A stretch of 64,000 nt of DNA from Anaerolineae bacterium. GTDB taxonomy: Bacteria > Chloroflexota > Anaerolineae > Anaerolineales > Anaerolineaceae. Below are positions 24,846-34,098 of this stretch, in pieces (the stretch's first letter is position 1; each line of letters starts with the position of its first letter). The position numbers and the translations under genes are program-made. The stretch covers positions 1 through 64,000 of the forward strand of contig JABLXC010000015.1 in assembly GCA_013178185.1 (NCBI GenBank), given 5' to 3'. Below the pieces are notes generated by a model, which was not told the DNA's origin, made no database searches, and was given only the letters and a program-made list of their open reading frames with translations.

Positions 24846-25875
24846 CGACGTCACCCAGGTTCTCTGGGTGGGTGGCCAGGGAGGGATGGAAGCCTCTCTG
24901 GTTCAGCGCGCTGGTGTTCCCTTCACCGCTATACCGGCGGCAGGAGTGCACGGCGTGGATTTGCGCGCCCTACCCCGTAACATCGGATTATTGCTGCGGG
25001 GTATGGCAGCTTCTCGCCGGGTGCTGCAAGATTTTCGACCGGATGTCCTGCTTTTCACCGGTGGATATGTGGCGGCTGCTATGGCCTTAGCCGCTCGCCA
25101 GTATCCCACCCTGGTGTATGTACCGGATATCGAGCCGGGGCTGGCTCTTAAATTCTTGGTGCGTTTTGCGGATGTCATTGCCGTTACCGCCGAGGAAAGC
25201 CGCGCCTTCCTGCCCGCCAATAAACGGGTGGTGGTTACCGGTTACCCCACCCGTCTCGACTTTGGAGCGTGGGATCCAGCGGCAGCGCGCGCCCGGCTGG
25301 GCATGCAGGCAGATCTTCCTGTCTTGTTGGTGTTCGGCGGCAGCAAGGGTGCTCGTTCCATCAACCGGGCAGTTTCTGCCTGTCTGCCCAAATTATTGGA
25401 AGAGTTTCAGGTTTTTCATGTTACAGGCGAACTGGACTATCCAGAAATCCAGAAGGCTGCAGAAAACCTTCCGGCAGACCAACGTTCAAGGTACAGGGTT
25501 TTCCCTTACCTGCACGACGAAATGGGTGCCGCTTTTGCGGCAGCAACGCTGGTGGTCTCCAGGGCTGGGGCTGCCACGTTGGGCGAATATCCATTGTTTG
25601 GACTGCCTGCAATCCTGGTTCCTTACCCGCACGCCTGGCGCTACCAGAAGGTGAACGCGGCATACCTGGCCAACCGCGGCGCGGCGGTTATCCTGCCGGA
25701 TGAACGGCTTAATGATGAGCTCTTGCCGCTGATCAAGAGTCTGCTGGGCAATCCTGAGAAGTTATCTTCTATGCGAAAGTCCATGCATGCTCTGGCGGCC
25801 CCTGATGCCGCCAACCGGATTGCCGGGCGACTGTGTGAGCTGGCTGGAAAATCGCTGCAGGGAGGACTACGATGA
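24769..25875 (+). CDS. murG: UDP-GlcNAc--undecaprenyl-pyrophosphoryl-MurNAc-pentapeptide GlcNAc transferase
   Basis: This 368-residue GT28 enzyme makes lipid II from lipid I. The N-terminal glycine-rich loop LLICAGGTGGGVYPALSV is essential and fixes the start at GTG 24769, which has AAGGAG nine bases upstream. The C-terminal domain has VFGGSKGARSINRAV and the UDP-GlcNAc site AATLVVSRAGAATLGEYPLFGLPAILVPYPHA. The start lies 77 bases inside ftsW, a long overlap for two essential genes. Confidence 0.95.
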   Translation: MRLLICAGGTGGGVYPALSVLQALGSDVTQVLWVGGQGGMEASLVQRAGVPFTAIPAAGVHGVDLRALPRNIGLLLRGMAASRRVLQDFRPDVLLFTGGYVAAAMALAARQYPTLVYVPDIEPGLALKFLVRFADVIAVTAEESRAFLPANKRVVVTGYPTRLDFGAWDPAAARARLGMQADLPVLLVFGGSKGARSINRAVSACLPKLLEEFQVFHVTGELDYPEIQKAAENLPADQRSRYRVFPYLHDEMGAAFAAATLVVSRAGAATLGEYPLFGLPAILVPYPHAWRYQKVNAAYLANRGAAVILPDERLNDELLPLIKSLLGNPEKLSSMRKSMHALAAPDAANRIAGRLCELAGKSLQGGLR

Positions 25876-26411
25876 TTGCGCTGAATGTGCTTTTTTGGAT
25901 TCTCGTTGTTCTCTTTGCAATCATTGGCCTGAATCGTGGCTGGGCGAAGGAGATGCTGGTTAGTTTTGCGATTATCTTGGGGCTGTTCATCATCAATGTG
26001 CTGGAGACCTTTGTTCCCTTCATCAAGAACCTGGTGGCAATCAATCAGGCTGGAATGATCTATTGGATTCGCACGATTTTGATCATCGCGCTGGTCTTTT
26101 TTGGCTATCAGGGACCCAACATCCCCCGCCTGGCTGCTACCAACCGCTTCGTCCGCGAAAAATTGCAAGACTCTCTCTTAGGTCTTTTTCTTGGCGCCAT
26201 CAACGGCTATCTGGTGGTGGGCGCTTTATGGTTCTTCATGGATAAGGCGGGGTATCCATTTCCGAATCTCATTTCTGCTCCCCCGCCCGGTGATTTTGGC
26301 GAAGCGTCGCGTCGTTTAATTGCGATCCTGCCACCAGTTTGGCTTCAATCGCCGACCATTTACTTTGCGGTGGCTATCTGTTTTGCATTTATTTTGGTGG
26401 TGTTGATCTAA
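25872..26411 (+). CDS. CvpA-like membrane protein within the dcw cluster
   Basis: This 179-residue protein has four hydrophobic segments at about 3-25, 30-50, 58-78, 95-118 and a fifth at the very C-terminus (TIYFAVAICFAFILVVLI). The start LNVLFWILVVLFAIIGLNRGWAKEMLVSFAIILGLFI resembles CvpA-family proteins, in which a G-x-x-R-G motif follows the first helix. CvpA proteins are linked to envelope stress and colicin V export, but the mechanism is unknown. It is coupled on both sides: ATGA with murG and TAATG with murC. This placement suggests a role linked to lipid II or wall synthesis. Confidence 0.65.
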   Translation: MIALNVLFWILVVLFAIIGLNRGWAKEMLVSFAIILGLFIINVLETFVPFIKNLVAINQAGMIYWIRTILIIALVFFGYQGPNIPRLAATNRFVREKLQDSLLGLFLGAINGYLVVGALWFFMDKAGYPFPNLISAPPPGDFGEASRRLIAILPPVWLQSPTIYFAVAICFAFILVVLI

Positions 26412-27793
26412 TGAAACACGTTCACTTCATTGGCATTGGCGGTACCGGCCTTTCGGCCATCGCCCGGTTTCTTTTAGAGAACGGGTATCAGGTCAGCGGA
26501 TCTGACCGCATTCTATCGCCGCTTGCTTTAGAGTTGATCAACGCTGGTATCCAGGTTTTCGAGGGTCACCATGCCCAAAATATCGTGGGTAGCGACCTGG
26601 TGATCCGATCTTCGGCTGTTCCAGATGACAACCCGGAGGTGATCGCTGCCCGGGCGGCGAGCATCCCGGTGCTCAAACGTTCCGAGTTTTTAGGCCAGCT
26701 TCTGGAAGACAAAACAGGGATTGCAATTGCCGGAACGCATGGAAAAACAACCACCACTGCCATGGCAGCATGGGTCTTCACAGCGCTTGGGCAGGAGCCT
26801 TCCTACATTATCGGCGGCGTTTCTAAGAACTTGAAAAACAATGCGCATGCAGGGAAGGGCAAAATCTTCGTCATCGAAGCGGACGAATATGACTATATGT
26901 TCTTGGGATTGCGACCTTCCGTGATTATCCTGACCAGCGTTGAACATGATCACCCAGATTGCTTCCCCACCCTCGAAGACTATAACCAGGCATTCAAAGA
27001 ATTCATCGGGCGGTTGCAAAAGAATGGAATTTTGATGGTGTGCTGGGATGACCCTGGCGCATATGGCATGATTGGCGCTGCGCCGGCAGATTGTAAAATT
27101 TACAGTTACGGATTGTCGCCAGAGGCGGATTTTCGGGCGCACAATCTCCGGCTCAATCCCTCGGGCGGCTTCTCGTTCATCATCAGCAGCCGACAGACCA
27201 AAGAAGCGCTCGCGGTGGTCGACCTTCAAGTTCCAGGCGAGCACAACGTCCGTAATGCCCTCGGCGTTTTCACGGCCGCCCACCTTTTAGGCTTTTCAGC
27301 GGATAAAACTGCATTGGCTTTGAACCAATTTTTGGGAACCGGACGCCGGTTCGATATTCAGGGCGAGGCATGTGGTGTGGCTGTTATTGATGATTACGCC
27401 CATCATCCTACGGAAATCGCTGCCACTCTCGAAGCCGCGCGCAACCGTTTTCCTGGCCGGCGCATTTGGGCTGTCTGGCAACCCCATACCTACACTCGGA
27501 CACGTACTTTGATGGCAGAGTACCTGACCGCCTTTTTGTCTGCCGATTGTGTCTTGATCACTGAGATCTACGCAGCCCGTGAGAAGCAGAACGCCTTTTC
27601 CTCAAAGGTAATTGTTGACCGGATCACTCATCCTGCTGCAGCCTATGTACCAACCCTGGAGTCGGCTGTGGCATATTTACTCGAAAACCTCAAGTCTGGG
27701 GATGTGATGCTCGTGCTTTCAGCCGGCGACGCCGATCAAATCAGCGCTGCTGTGCTGGCGGGTTTAAGAGAAAAGGAGGCCGCCAATGGCTGA
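26411..27793 (+). CDS. murC: UDP-N-acetylmuramate--L-alanine ligase
   Basis: This 460-residue Mur ligase adds L-Ala to UDP-MurNAc. It starts MKHVHFIGIGGTGLSAIARF, as in the family, at the ATG overlapping the preceding stop. The P-loop is GTHGKTTTTAM near residue 107. EADEYDYMFLGL, SVEHDHPDCFPT and DDYAHHPTEIAATL follow in the expected order. Confidence 0.97.
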   Translation: MKHVHFIGIGGTGLSAIARFLLENGYQVSGSDRILSPLALELINAGIQVFEGHHAQNIVGSDLVIRSSAVPDDNPEVIAARAASIPVLKRSEFLGQLLEDKTGIAIAGTHGKTTTTAMAAWVFTALGQEPSYIIGGVSKNLKNNAHAGKGKIFVIEADEYDYMFLGLRPSVIILTSVEHDHPDCFPTLEDYNQAFKEFIGRLQKNGILMVCWDDPGAYGMIGAAPADCKIYSYGLSPEADFRAHNLRLNPSGGFSFIISSRQTKEALAVVDLQVPGEHNVRNALGVFTAAHLLGFSADKTALALNQFLGTGRRFDIQGEACGVAVIDDYAHHPTEIAATLEAARNRFPGRRIWAVWQPHTYTRTRTLMAEYLTAFLSADCVLITEIYAAREKQNAFSSKVIVDRITHPAAAYVPTLESAVAYLLENLKSGDVMLVLSAGDADQISAAVLAGLREKEAANG

Positions 27794-27977
27794 ATCTTCA
27801 AAAAGAGTATTCGGGAACGATTTATCGTTTCTTAATACGCTCAACCTGACGCCCATGGAAAACAGCAGCGACACAGAATCGCCATCGAAGGAGAGAAAAT
27901 CTCGTTCGAAAGAATGGACGAAAGAGGAAAAAAAACGAGTGATTTGTCGTCTGATCGACCATTTTCAGACGCATTGA
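27786..27977 (+). CDS. 63-residue charged protein, unknown, between murC and murB
   Basis: The ATG overlaps the murC end by eight bases and has a strong AAGGAGG site six bases upstream, which argues that it is translated. The protein has no hydrophobic segment. Residues 1-30 are polar and Ser-rich. Residues 33-52 are very basic and acidic (KERKSRSKEWTKEEKKR). The end, VICRLIDHFQTH, could be a short amphipathic helix. I know no family for it. Its position suggests a small accessory of wall synthesis or division. Confidence 0.6.
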   Translation: MAESSKRVFGNDLSFLNTLNLTPMENSSDTESPSKERKSRSKEWTKEEKKRVICRLIDHFQTH

Positions 27978-27986
27978 AAGGTAACG

Positions 27987-28952
27987 ATGACTTCATCAAG
28001 CGCCACCCTGCCGATCAACAAGCTCCGTAAAGCGTTTGGCGAACATTTGCAAGAGAACGTTCGCCTGGCGAATTACACTACGGCGCGCATTGGGGGCGTT
28101 GTTGATGGTCTTCTGGTGGCAAACAGCAGCGATGAGCTTGCACAACTGGCCCGGAAGCTATGGGAAATGGAAGTTCCTTTCCGTGTCTTGGGAAGCGGAT
28201 CGAATGTCCTGGTTAGTGATCAGGGCTACCGGGGCGTGATCATTATCAACCGAGCCCGCAACATCAAAATTGATACGCGCAAAACTCCCCCTTCGGTATG
28301 GAGCGAATCGGGCGCTAATCTGGGCGGCGTTGCCCGTCAGGTAGCCTTGCGTGGTTTGAGTGGCCTGGAATGGGCAGCTACTGTTCCAGGGACGGTTGGC
28401 GGCGCAGTTTATGGAAACGCGGGCGCCCATGACGGCGATACCCAGGGCAGCTTGTTGCTGGCAGATATCTTGCACCGTCAGTTAGACCGAAGCGACTGGA
28501 ACAGCGCTCAACTGCAATATGGATACCGTACCAGCATTTTAAAAAAGGAGCGCCAACCGGTAGTCATCCTGGCTGCCAGATTCAGACTCTCTCAAAGCAC
28601 ACCTGAGAAAGTGCAGGCAAAAATGGATGAGTTCACCGCTCAGCGCCGCGCTACCCAGCCACCCGGCGCGAGTATGGGGTCTATGTTCAAAAATCCGCCA
28701 GGAGATTACGCCGGGCGGCTGATCGAATTGGCCGGGCTAAAGGGGATGCGCATCGGTGGCGCTGAGATCAGCGCCAAACATGCCAATTTCTTCATTAACG
28801 ACCAGGGAGCAACTGCTCAGGATATTTGGGAGCTAATTCAAGAATGCAAATTTGCGGTTAAAGAGAAGTTTGGCATTGATCTTGAACTGGAAATAGAATT
28901 ATTGGGTGATTGGCCTGCATCAAAGGTTTCATCGACCAGGAGAACGAAATGA
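27987..28952 (+). CDS. murB: UDP-N-acetylenolpyruvoylglucosamine reductase
   Basis: This 321-residue FAD enzyme makes UDP-MurNAc. NYTTARIGGVVDGLLVANS opens the FAD domain. FRVLGSGSNVLVSDQGYRGVII, GLEWAATVPGTVGGAVYGNAGAHDG and PPGASMGSMFKNPPGDYAGRLIE are the FAD and catalytic segments (Ser and Glu present). AAAGG precedes the ATG. The stop overlaps ddl by ATGA. Confidence 0.96.
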   Translation: MTSSSATLPINKLRKAFGEHLQENVRLANYTTARIGGVVDGLLVANSSDELAQLARKLWEMEVPFRVLGSGSNVLVSDQGYRGVIIINRARNIKIDTRKTPPSVWSESGANLGGVARQVALRGLSGLEWAATVPGTVGGAVYGNAGAHDGDTQGSLLLADILHRQLDRSDWNSAQLQYGYRTSILKKERQPVVILAARFRLSQSTPEKVQAKMDEFTAQRRATQPPGASMGSMFKNPPGDYAGRLIELAGLKGMRIGGAEISAKHANFFINDQGATAQDIWELIQECKFAVKEKFGIDLELEIELLGDWPASKVSSTRRTK

Positions 28953-30073
28953 CTAGCAATCAAAAAATTCGGGTAGGTGTTTTGTTTGGAGGGCGCTCGA
29001 GCGAACATGAAGTTTCGCTCATGTCGGCGCGCTCTGTGTTAAGCGCCCTGTCCCCCGAAAAATATGACATTATTCCCATTGGCATCACCCACGAGGGGAT
29101 CTGGCTGACAGGAGAAGATGCGTTGGCTGCTTTTGAATCTCGCAGCATCGAATCGCTGAAAAAAGTCAGCCTGATCCCAGGACCATTTGGCGGTATGCTG
29201 TACAGCCTGAAATCGGATCAGCGAGGAACTATCCTGGAAGCCATGACGCAGCTTGACGTAGTTTTTCCGGTGCTTCATGGAACTTTTGGCGAGGATGGCA
29301 CAATGCAGGGTCTGCTAGAGATCAGCCGGATTCCTTACGTGGGTGCAGGTGTTTTGGCTTCTTCTGTCTGCATGGACAAAGCCTTGTTTAAAGAAGTCAT
29401 GAGAGCAAACAACCTCCCGGTTCTACCATCTTTGACCCTGACCGCAGCCCAGCTCCAAAAGGATATGGATGAAGCGCTGAACCGGATTGAAGCATTTTCG
29501 GGGTATCCCTTGTTCATCAAACCGGCCAATGGAGGATCGTCGGTTGGAATCTCGAAATGCAAGAACCGTTCAGATTTGTTTGAAGGTTTGCTGGAAGCCA
29601 GCCGCTTCGATCGCCGCATTCTGGTTGAAAGAGGGGTTTCAGCCCGAGAGATTGAGATAAGCGTGCTGGGGAATGCTAACCCAGAGGCTTCGTTGCCTGG
29701 CGAAATTATCCCTGCCGCCGAGTTTTATAGTTATGACGCCAAGTATTACGATGAAAAGACGGAACTGGTGATTCCTGCCCGCTTGCCGGAAGAGACCATT
29801 GCCAGGGTTAAAGACCTGGCGATTAGGGCATATGCTGCTACAGATTGCGCCGGCATGGCAAGGGTTGACTTTTTGTTGGACCGGGAAAGCGACGAGCTGT
29901 TCATCAGTGAAATTAACACCATCCCTGGTTTTACAAAAATCAGCATGTATCCCAAGCTGTGGGCAGTCAGCGGCTTACCCTATCCGGCGCTTTTAGACCG
30001 CCTGATTGAGCTGGCGTTGGAACGCAAACAGGAAACAGACCGGCTGGAGCATATTTTTCGGAGGGTTGGATGA
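28949..30073 (+). CDS. ddl: D-alanine--D-alanine ligase
   Basis: This 374-residue ATP-grasp enzyme joins two D-Ala for MurF. GVLFGGRSSEHEVSLMSARSVL opens the N-terminal domain. HGTFGEDGTMQGLLE, FIKPANGGSSVGISK and EINTIPGFTKISMYPKLW are the ATP-grasp and substrate segments. The open frame reaches 28910, but the ATG at 28949 carries AGGAG and the ATGA overlap with murB. Confidence 0.96.
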   Translation: MTSNQKIRVGVLFGGRSSEHEVSLMSARSVLSALSPEKYDIIPIGITHEGIWLTGEDALAAFESRSIESLKKVSLIPGPFGGMLYSLKSDQRGTILEAMTQLDVVFPVLHGTFGEDGTMQGLLEISRIPYVGAGVLASSVCMDKALFKEVMRANNLPVLPSLTLTAAQLQKDMDEALNRIEAFSGYPLFIKPANGGSSVGISKCKNRSDLFEGLLEASRFDRRILVERGVSAREIEISVLGNANPEASLPGEIIPAAEFYSYDAKYYDEKTELVIPARLPEETIARVKDLAIRAYAATDCAGMARVDFLLDRESDELFISEINTIPGFTKISMYPKLWAVSGLPYPALLDRLIELALERKQETDRLEHIFRRVG

Positions 30074-31086
30074 GGGGAAGTAGCCCGCGAGCGCAGTCTA
30101 GGGCCGATGAAGTCCGCCAACGCCGGCAGCAGCGCAGCCAGCAGAACGCCAGCCGTGTACCCAAACGCGCTACCTATTCAGCCATCATGCCGGTGGTAGT
30201 GACGCGCGGCGGTGCAGGTATGCCGGTGGTCCGGCGGGCAATCAGCCGACCGCGCCGCAAAATGATCATCCCTCTCGGAAGCCCTGGCGCCGAGATGCAC
30301 ATGCCGGCCATTCCATCCATCCGGCCAGGATGGCGGCTGGTTTCGGGATTTATCGTTCTGATCACAAGCGGGATAATTTATGCTTTATTAAATATGAGCT
30401 TTTTCCAGATCAGCAACCCCCAAATCGAGGGAAATCAGCGGGTTACAGCGGCTGATATCGAAGCGGTTTTAAGCGTTCAAGGAATGCCCATCGTTCAATT
30501 TGACCCGCAGGCAGCACGCCTTGCGCTGGCGAACTCTTTTCACGAATTGAAAGACATCCATGTTCAACTGAGCATCCCGGCGCGCCTCAAGATTCACGTG
30601 AGCGAACGACAACCGCTGATCGAATGGCAGCATGGCGATCAGCCTCGGTGGATTGATGCAGAAGGCGTTTTATTCTCCCCGCGCGGCGATGGAGGTTCCC
30701 TGTTGGTGGTCCAATCCAACACCACGCCGCCGCTTCAAAAGGCTGTTGCTGCTCCAGTTGAAGAAGAGCGGGCCGACCTTCTGAAAAAAGAAGAGGCTGT
30801 TCAAGGGCCTGTTTATGAAAAGTTAGATCGCGATTTGCTGGATGCGATACTCAAAATGAGCTCAATAATGCCCCAGGGCACTGTACTGGTCTATAGTGGT
30901 GAACAGGGGTTGGGCTGGCTGGCCCCCGAAGGCTGGCAGGTTTACGTGGGCGCCTGGTTGGATAACCTGGATACTAAATTGAAGGTGTACAGCGCGCTTG
31001 TTGATTACCTGAACCGGCAAGGCATTCGCCCAATGTTAATCAGCATCGCTCAGCCGAATGCACCTTTTTATCGGATGGAGCAGTAA
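30070..31086 (+). CDS. ftsQ: FtsQ/DivIB cell-division protein
   Basis: This 338-residue bitopic protein has a long basic cytoplasmic N-terminus (about 95 residues, rich in R and Q), one transmembrane helix (about 97-116, LVSGFIVLITSGIIYALLNM), and an extracytoplasmic POTRA domain (FFQISNPQIEGNQRVTAADIEAVLSVQGMPIVQFDPQAA). A beta domain with ERQPLIEWQHGDQPRWIDAEGVLF follows. The N-terminal extension is longer than in Escherichia coli. It overlaps ddl by ATGA. Confidence 0.9.
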   Translation: MRGSSPRAQSRADEVRQRRQQRSQQNASRVPKRATYSAIMPVVVTRGGAGMPVVRRAISRPRRKMIIPLGSPGAEMHMPAIPSIRPGWRLVSGFIVLITSGIIYALLNMSFFQISNPQIEGNQRVTAADIEAVLSVQGMPIVQFDPQAARLALANSFHELKDIHVQLSIPARLKIHVSERQPLIEWQHGDQPRWIDAEGVLFSPRGDGGSLLVVQSNTTPPLQKAVAAPVEEERADLLKKEEAVQGPVYEKLDRDLLDAILKMSSIMPQGTVLVYSGEQGLGWLAPEGWQVYVGAWLDNLDTKLKVYSALVDYLNRQGIRPMLISIAQPNAPFYRMEQ

Positions 31087-31090
31087 TACC

Positions 31091-32317
31091 ATGGAAGATT
31101 CTGTCATCGTTGGCATCGATATCGGAACAACCAAGGTCTGCACCCTGGTTGCACGGGTTGAGGGAGATCGGAGCTTGCGTATTCTGGGGGTGGGGATTGA
31201 ACCTTCTCAGGGTATTCGCAAAGGGACAATCGTCGATTTGGGCGCTGCTTCTCATTCCATCTCCCGCTCGGTTGAGAAAGCCCAGCGAACCTCTGGTCTC
31301 GAAATTACCTCTGCCCTCGTCAGCCTGGCGGGATCGCATGTGTCTTCCGTCAACAGCCGCGGCGTGGTTGGGATTTCGGGTCGGGTAATTGACCAGGATG
31401 ACGTATACCGGGCGTTGGAGTCTGCCCAGGCAGTTGCTATTCCCCACAACCGTGAGATCATCCATGTAATCCAACGTGGTTTTATTGTAGATGGGCAAGA
31501 TGGCATCCGCACGCCGATAGGGATGCATGGTTATCGGCTGGAAGTTGAAGCGCATATTATTACTGCAGCTGCCGCCACAGTGGAGAATCTGCGGCAGTGT
31601 GTTCAGGCAGCCGGTGTTGAGGTCTCTCAGTTTGTGCTCAACCCATTGGCTTCTGCGGAAGTGGTGTTGACGGAAACCGAACGCCAGATGGGAGTTATCG
31701 TTTGTGATATCGGCGGCGGGACGACCGACCTGGCCGTTTATATTGACGGTGATGTCTGGCACACAATGGTGCTTGCAGTCGGCGGCAATCATATCACGTC
31801 TGATATCGCTCATGGTCTTCGTATGCCGGTCTCGCAAGCCGAAGATATCAAGAAACAGTACGGTTACGCCATCGAGCGCGAAATTGATCCAGCCGAAAGC
31901 TTCAGCACGCGCGGGTTTGGTGATGAGGCTCCTCATTCCGTCAGGCGCGCAGACCTGGTCCACATTATCGAGGCGCGGGTAGAGGAGATTTTCTTGATGG
32001 TTTTACAAGAAATCAAGCGCTCTGGTTATGATGGCTTATTGCCTGCGGGTATGGTGCTGACCGGGGGCGTCAGCAACCTGCCTGGCATCCGCAATTTGGC
32101 AAGTCAGGTATTACAACTTCCCGTTCGGGCGGCCCGCCCGGATAACCTGGTGGGTCTGGTGGACCAGCTTCACTCACCAGCTTTTTCAACCAGCATTGGG
32201 TTGCTGCATTGGGCCTTACTGATGAATGAAACAACCGTCACGCGGAGCAGCCGTAAAGGAGGTAGCAGTATCGAATGGAATTCGCTCAAATCTTTCTTGA
32301 AAAGATTATTACCTTAG
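31091..32317 (+). CDS. ftsA: Cell-division protein FtsA
   Basis: This 408-residue actin-like ATPase tethers FtsZ to the membrane. VGIDIGTTKVCTLVARVEG opens the first phosphate-binding motif. The SHS2 (1C) domain insertion is visible at about residues 85-160. CDIGGGTTDLAVY and VLTGGVSNLPGI are the second phosphate and adenosine motifs. The C-terminal KSFLKRLLP is a plausible amphipathic membrane-targeting helix. The open frame continues to 31058, but ATG at 31091 fits the family start. Confidence 0.96.
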   Translation: MEDSVIVGIDIGTTKVCTLVARVEGDRSLRILGVGIEPSQGIRKGTIVDLGAASHSISRSVEKAQRTSGLEITSALVSLAGSHVSSVNSRGVVGISGRVIDQDDVYRALESAQAVAIPHNREIIHVIQRGFIVDGQDGIRTPIGMHGYRLEVEAHIITAAAATVENLRQCVQAAGVEVSQFVLNPLASAEVVLTETERQMGVIVCDIGGGTTDLAVYIDGDVWHTMVLAVGGNHITSDIAHGLRMPVSQAEDIKKQYGYAIEREIDPAESFSTRGFGDEAPHSVRRADLVHIIEARVEEIFLMVLQEIKRSGYDGLLPAGMVLTGGVSNLPGIRNLASQVLQLPVRAARPDNLVGLVDQLHSPAFSTSIGLLHWALLMNETTVTRSSRKGGSSIEWNSLKSFLKRLLP

Positions 32318-32373
32318 CCGTAAAGGTTCATACACAATACCGCAACACATGATAATAAATGGAGGAGGACAAT

Positions 32374-33528
32374 ATGGAACAAAATCTACAATCACTGGCT
32401 GAGTCTTTTGCCCGCATCAAAGTGATCGGTGTGGGCGGCGGTGGGTGTAACGCTGTTAACCGGATGATCGATGAGGGAGTGCAGGGCATCGAGTTCATTA
32501 CTGTGAACACTGACGCCCAAGCGCTTCTGCTCTCGAAAGCGCCCACCCGCGTTCGCATTGGCGATAAAGTGACTCGCGGCCTGGGCGCCGGCGGCAATCC
32601 TGAAATGGGGCAGAAAGCAGCCGAAGAATCGGCGGATGAGCTGTATGAAGTACTCAAAGGGAGTGATATGGTCTTTGTGACAGCCGGCCTTGGCGGAGGA
32701 ACGGGTACAGGGGCTGCTCCTATCGTGGCGCAAATTGCTAAGGAGATCGGTGCGCTCACCATCGGCGTTGTCACGCGCCCCTTTACCTTTGAGGGCTCCC
32801 GTCGTATGCAGGGGGCCGAATCCGGAATCGCTAAGCTCAAGGAGCACGCCGATACGCTGATTGTTATACCGAACGATCGTTTGCTCCAGATTGTGGACAA
32901 ACGCGCCAGTTTGACGGAAGCGTTTCAGGTGGCGGATGATGTGTTGCGCCAGGGTATCCAGGGCATTTCTGAATTGATCACAGTGCCTGGTCTGATCAAC
33001 CTGGATTTTGCTGATGTGCGCGCCATTATGTCCGAGGGCGGCGCGGCGCTTATGGCGGTAGGCCGGGCTTCGGGCGAGGATCGCTCTCGCGTTGCAGCCG
33101 AGGCAGCTATCTCCAGCCAATTGCTGGATATTACCATTGACGGCGCGCGTGGTATTCTCTTCAATGTGACTGGCGGCCCCGGTTTGACACTCTTCGAGGT
33201 CAATCAAGCTGCTGCGATTATCAAAGAGACTGCCCATCCGGATGTGAACCTGATCTTTGGCGCGGTGATTGATCCCGCGATGGGCGACGACCTGCGGGTA
33301 ACCGTCATCGCTACTGGTTTCGACCGGACGACCAGCGCCAGCAGTGTTCGCCCTGTAAGCGAGCGCCCGATCCGCATAGAAGAACCCCAGCCGTCGCACC
33401 GTACGGCGCGGCAGCCAGAAAAGTCGGAAGTTCCGGCCGGGTCTGCATCACCAGCTGAGTTCAAGCGCGTGGTGAACACCGACGATATTGATGTTCCGGC
33501 TTTCTTGCGCAACCGTATTCACCGGTAG
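32374..33528 (+). CDS. ftsZ: Cell-division protein FtsZ
   Basis: This 384-residue tubulin-like GTPase forms the division ring. [17 protein letters not shown] and the tubulin signature GGGTGTG are present. T7-loop residues are in [13 protein letters not shown] variable linker of about 40 residues leads to the conserved C-terminal peptide [14 protein letters not shown] that binds FtsA. An upstream ATG (32359) is in frame, but its codons form the GGAGGAGG site for the ATG at 32374, which is therefore the start. Confidence 0.97.
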   Translation: MEQNLQSLAESFARIKVIGVGGGGCNAVNRMIDEGVQGIEFITVNTDAQALLLSKAPTRVRIGDKVTRGLGAGGNPEMGQKAAEESADELYEVLKGSDMVFVTAGLGGGTGTGAAPIVAQIAKEIGALTIGVVTRPFTFEGSRRMQGAESGIAKLKEHADTLIVIPNDRLLQIVDKRASLTEAFQVADDVLRQGIQGISELITVPGLINLDFADVRAIMSEGGAALMAVGRASGEDRSRVAAEAAISSQLLDITIDGARGILFNVTGGPGLTLFEVNQAAAIIKETAHPDVNLIFGAVIDPAMGDDLRVTVIATGFDRTTSASSVRPVSERPIRIEEPQPSHRTARQPEKSEVPAGSASPAEFKRVVNTDDIDVPAFLRNRIHR

Positions 33529-33672
33529 CGGCTGTGTGACGCTCACACTGCAGATGAATTGAGATCATCTGCAGGTCTGGCATGGAACCCCCCGCCCTTT
33601 TTTGAAAGGACATCTGGCGGCTGGGCTATCTTTGGGCTGTAATCCGTCCTCCTCCAAGCGCGGATATACACG
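33529..33672. other. Intergenic region after ftsZ with a 10-bp hairpin
   Basis: CTGCAGATGA (33548-33557) and TCATCTGCAG (33565-33574) form a perfect stem with a seven-base loop, without a following T run. The next 98 bases to the true terminator hold no open frame I can support. This interval could be a 3' UTR or contain a small RNA; no known RNA family signature was seen. Confidence 0.45.
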
Positions 33673-33715
33673 AAGAATCAACATGGGTTTTTGTTTGATC
33701 CATGTTGATTCTTTT
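33673..33715 (+). terminator. Intrinsic terminator of the dcw cluster
   Basis: AAGAATCAACATGG (33673-33686) pairs with CCATGTTGATTCTT (33700-33713), a 14-bp perfect stem with a 13-base loop, and the stem runs directly into a TTTT tract. Confidence 0.88.
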
Positions 33716-33791
33716 AATCCATCTTCACTATCGATTCGCTATAATAGAGTATGAACAGGTTATCCTGTTGCCTGTTTGTAAGGAGGCTGCT

Positions 33792-34088
33792 ATGTTCATT
33801 ACGATTCTGGAAGGCCAGGTTAAGGAGCAAAACTGGCAACAGCTCGAAAAAAATTATGCAGCTGCTATCCGCAATCCTCCTCCAGGATTGTTGGAGTCGT
33901 TCTTGATCCACTGCCTAGACAATACTGGCTTGTGGAGGATCATCTCGGTCTGGAAAGACGAAGGAACTTACAATCAATATAAAACCGAGAAAATCATCGA
34001 TACCTGTGTCCAACTCTTCTGCGATGCGGGCAGTATTCCCAGCCGGACAACCCATCATGTGCATCAGAAATACACACGCGTTTATTAA
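33792..34088 (+). CDS. Small ABM-like dimeric alpha-beta barrel protein
   Basis: This is a 98-residue protein. The ATG at 33792 has AAGGAGG eight bases upstream and fixes the start, although the frame is open back to 33702. The pattern FITILEGQVKEQNWQQLEKNYAAAI, LLESFLIHCLDNTGLWRIISVWKDEGTYNQYK is that of antibiotic-biosynthesis-monooxygenase-like ferredoxin-fold proteins. Members include oxygenases, heme-degrading enzymes and stress proteins; the substrate cannot be told. TATAAT at 33740-33745 is a likely -10 element. Confidence 0.65.
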   Translation: MFITILEGQVKEQNWQQLEKNYAAAIRNPPPGLLESFLIHCLDNTGLWRIISVWKDEGTYNQYKTEKIIDTCVQLFCDAGSIPSRTTHHVHQKYTRVY

Positions 34089-34098
34089 CCTACCGCTT

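Noticed and set aside
31040-33399. Long open frames antisense to ftsA and ftsZ (about 307 and 335 codons)
   Set aside because: They lie opposite highly conserved genes, lack domain features, and are the expected mirror of codon bias in GC-balanced genes.
33548-33574. Main terminator of ftsZ
   Set aside because: The stem is good, but no T tract follows; the hairpin at 33673-33715 with TTTT is the better terminator.
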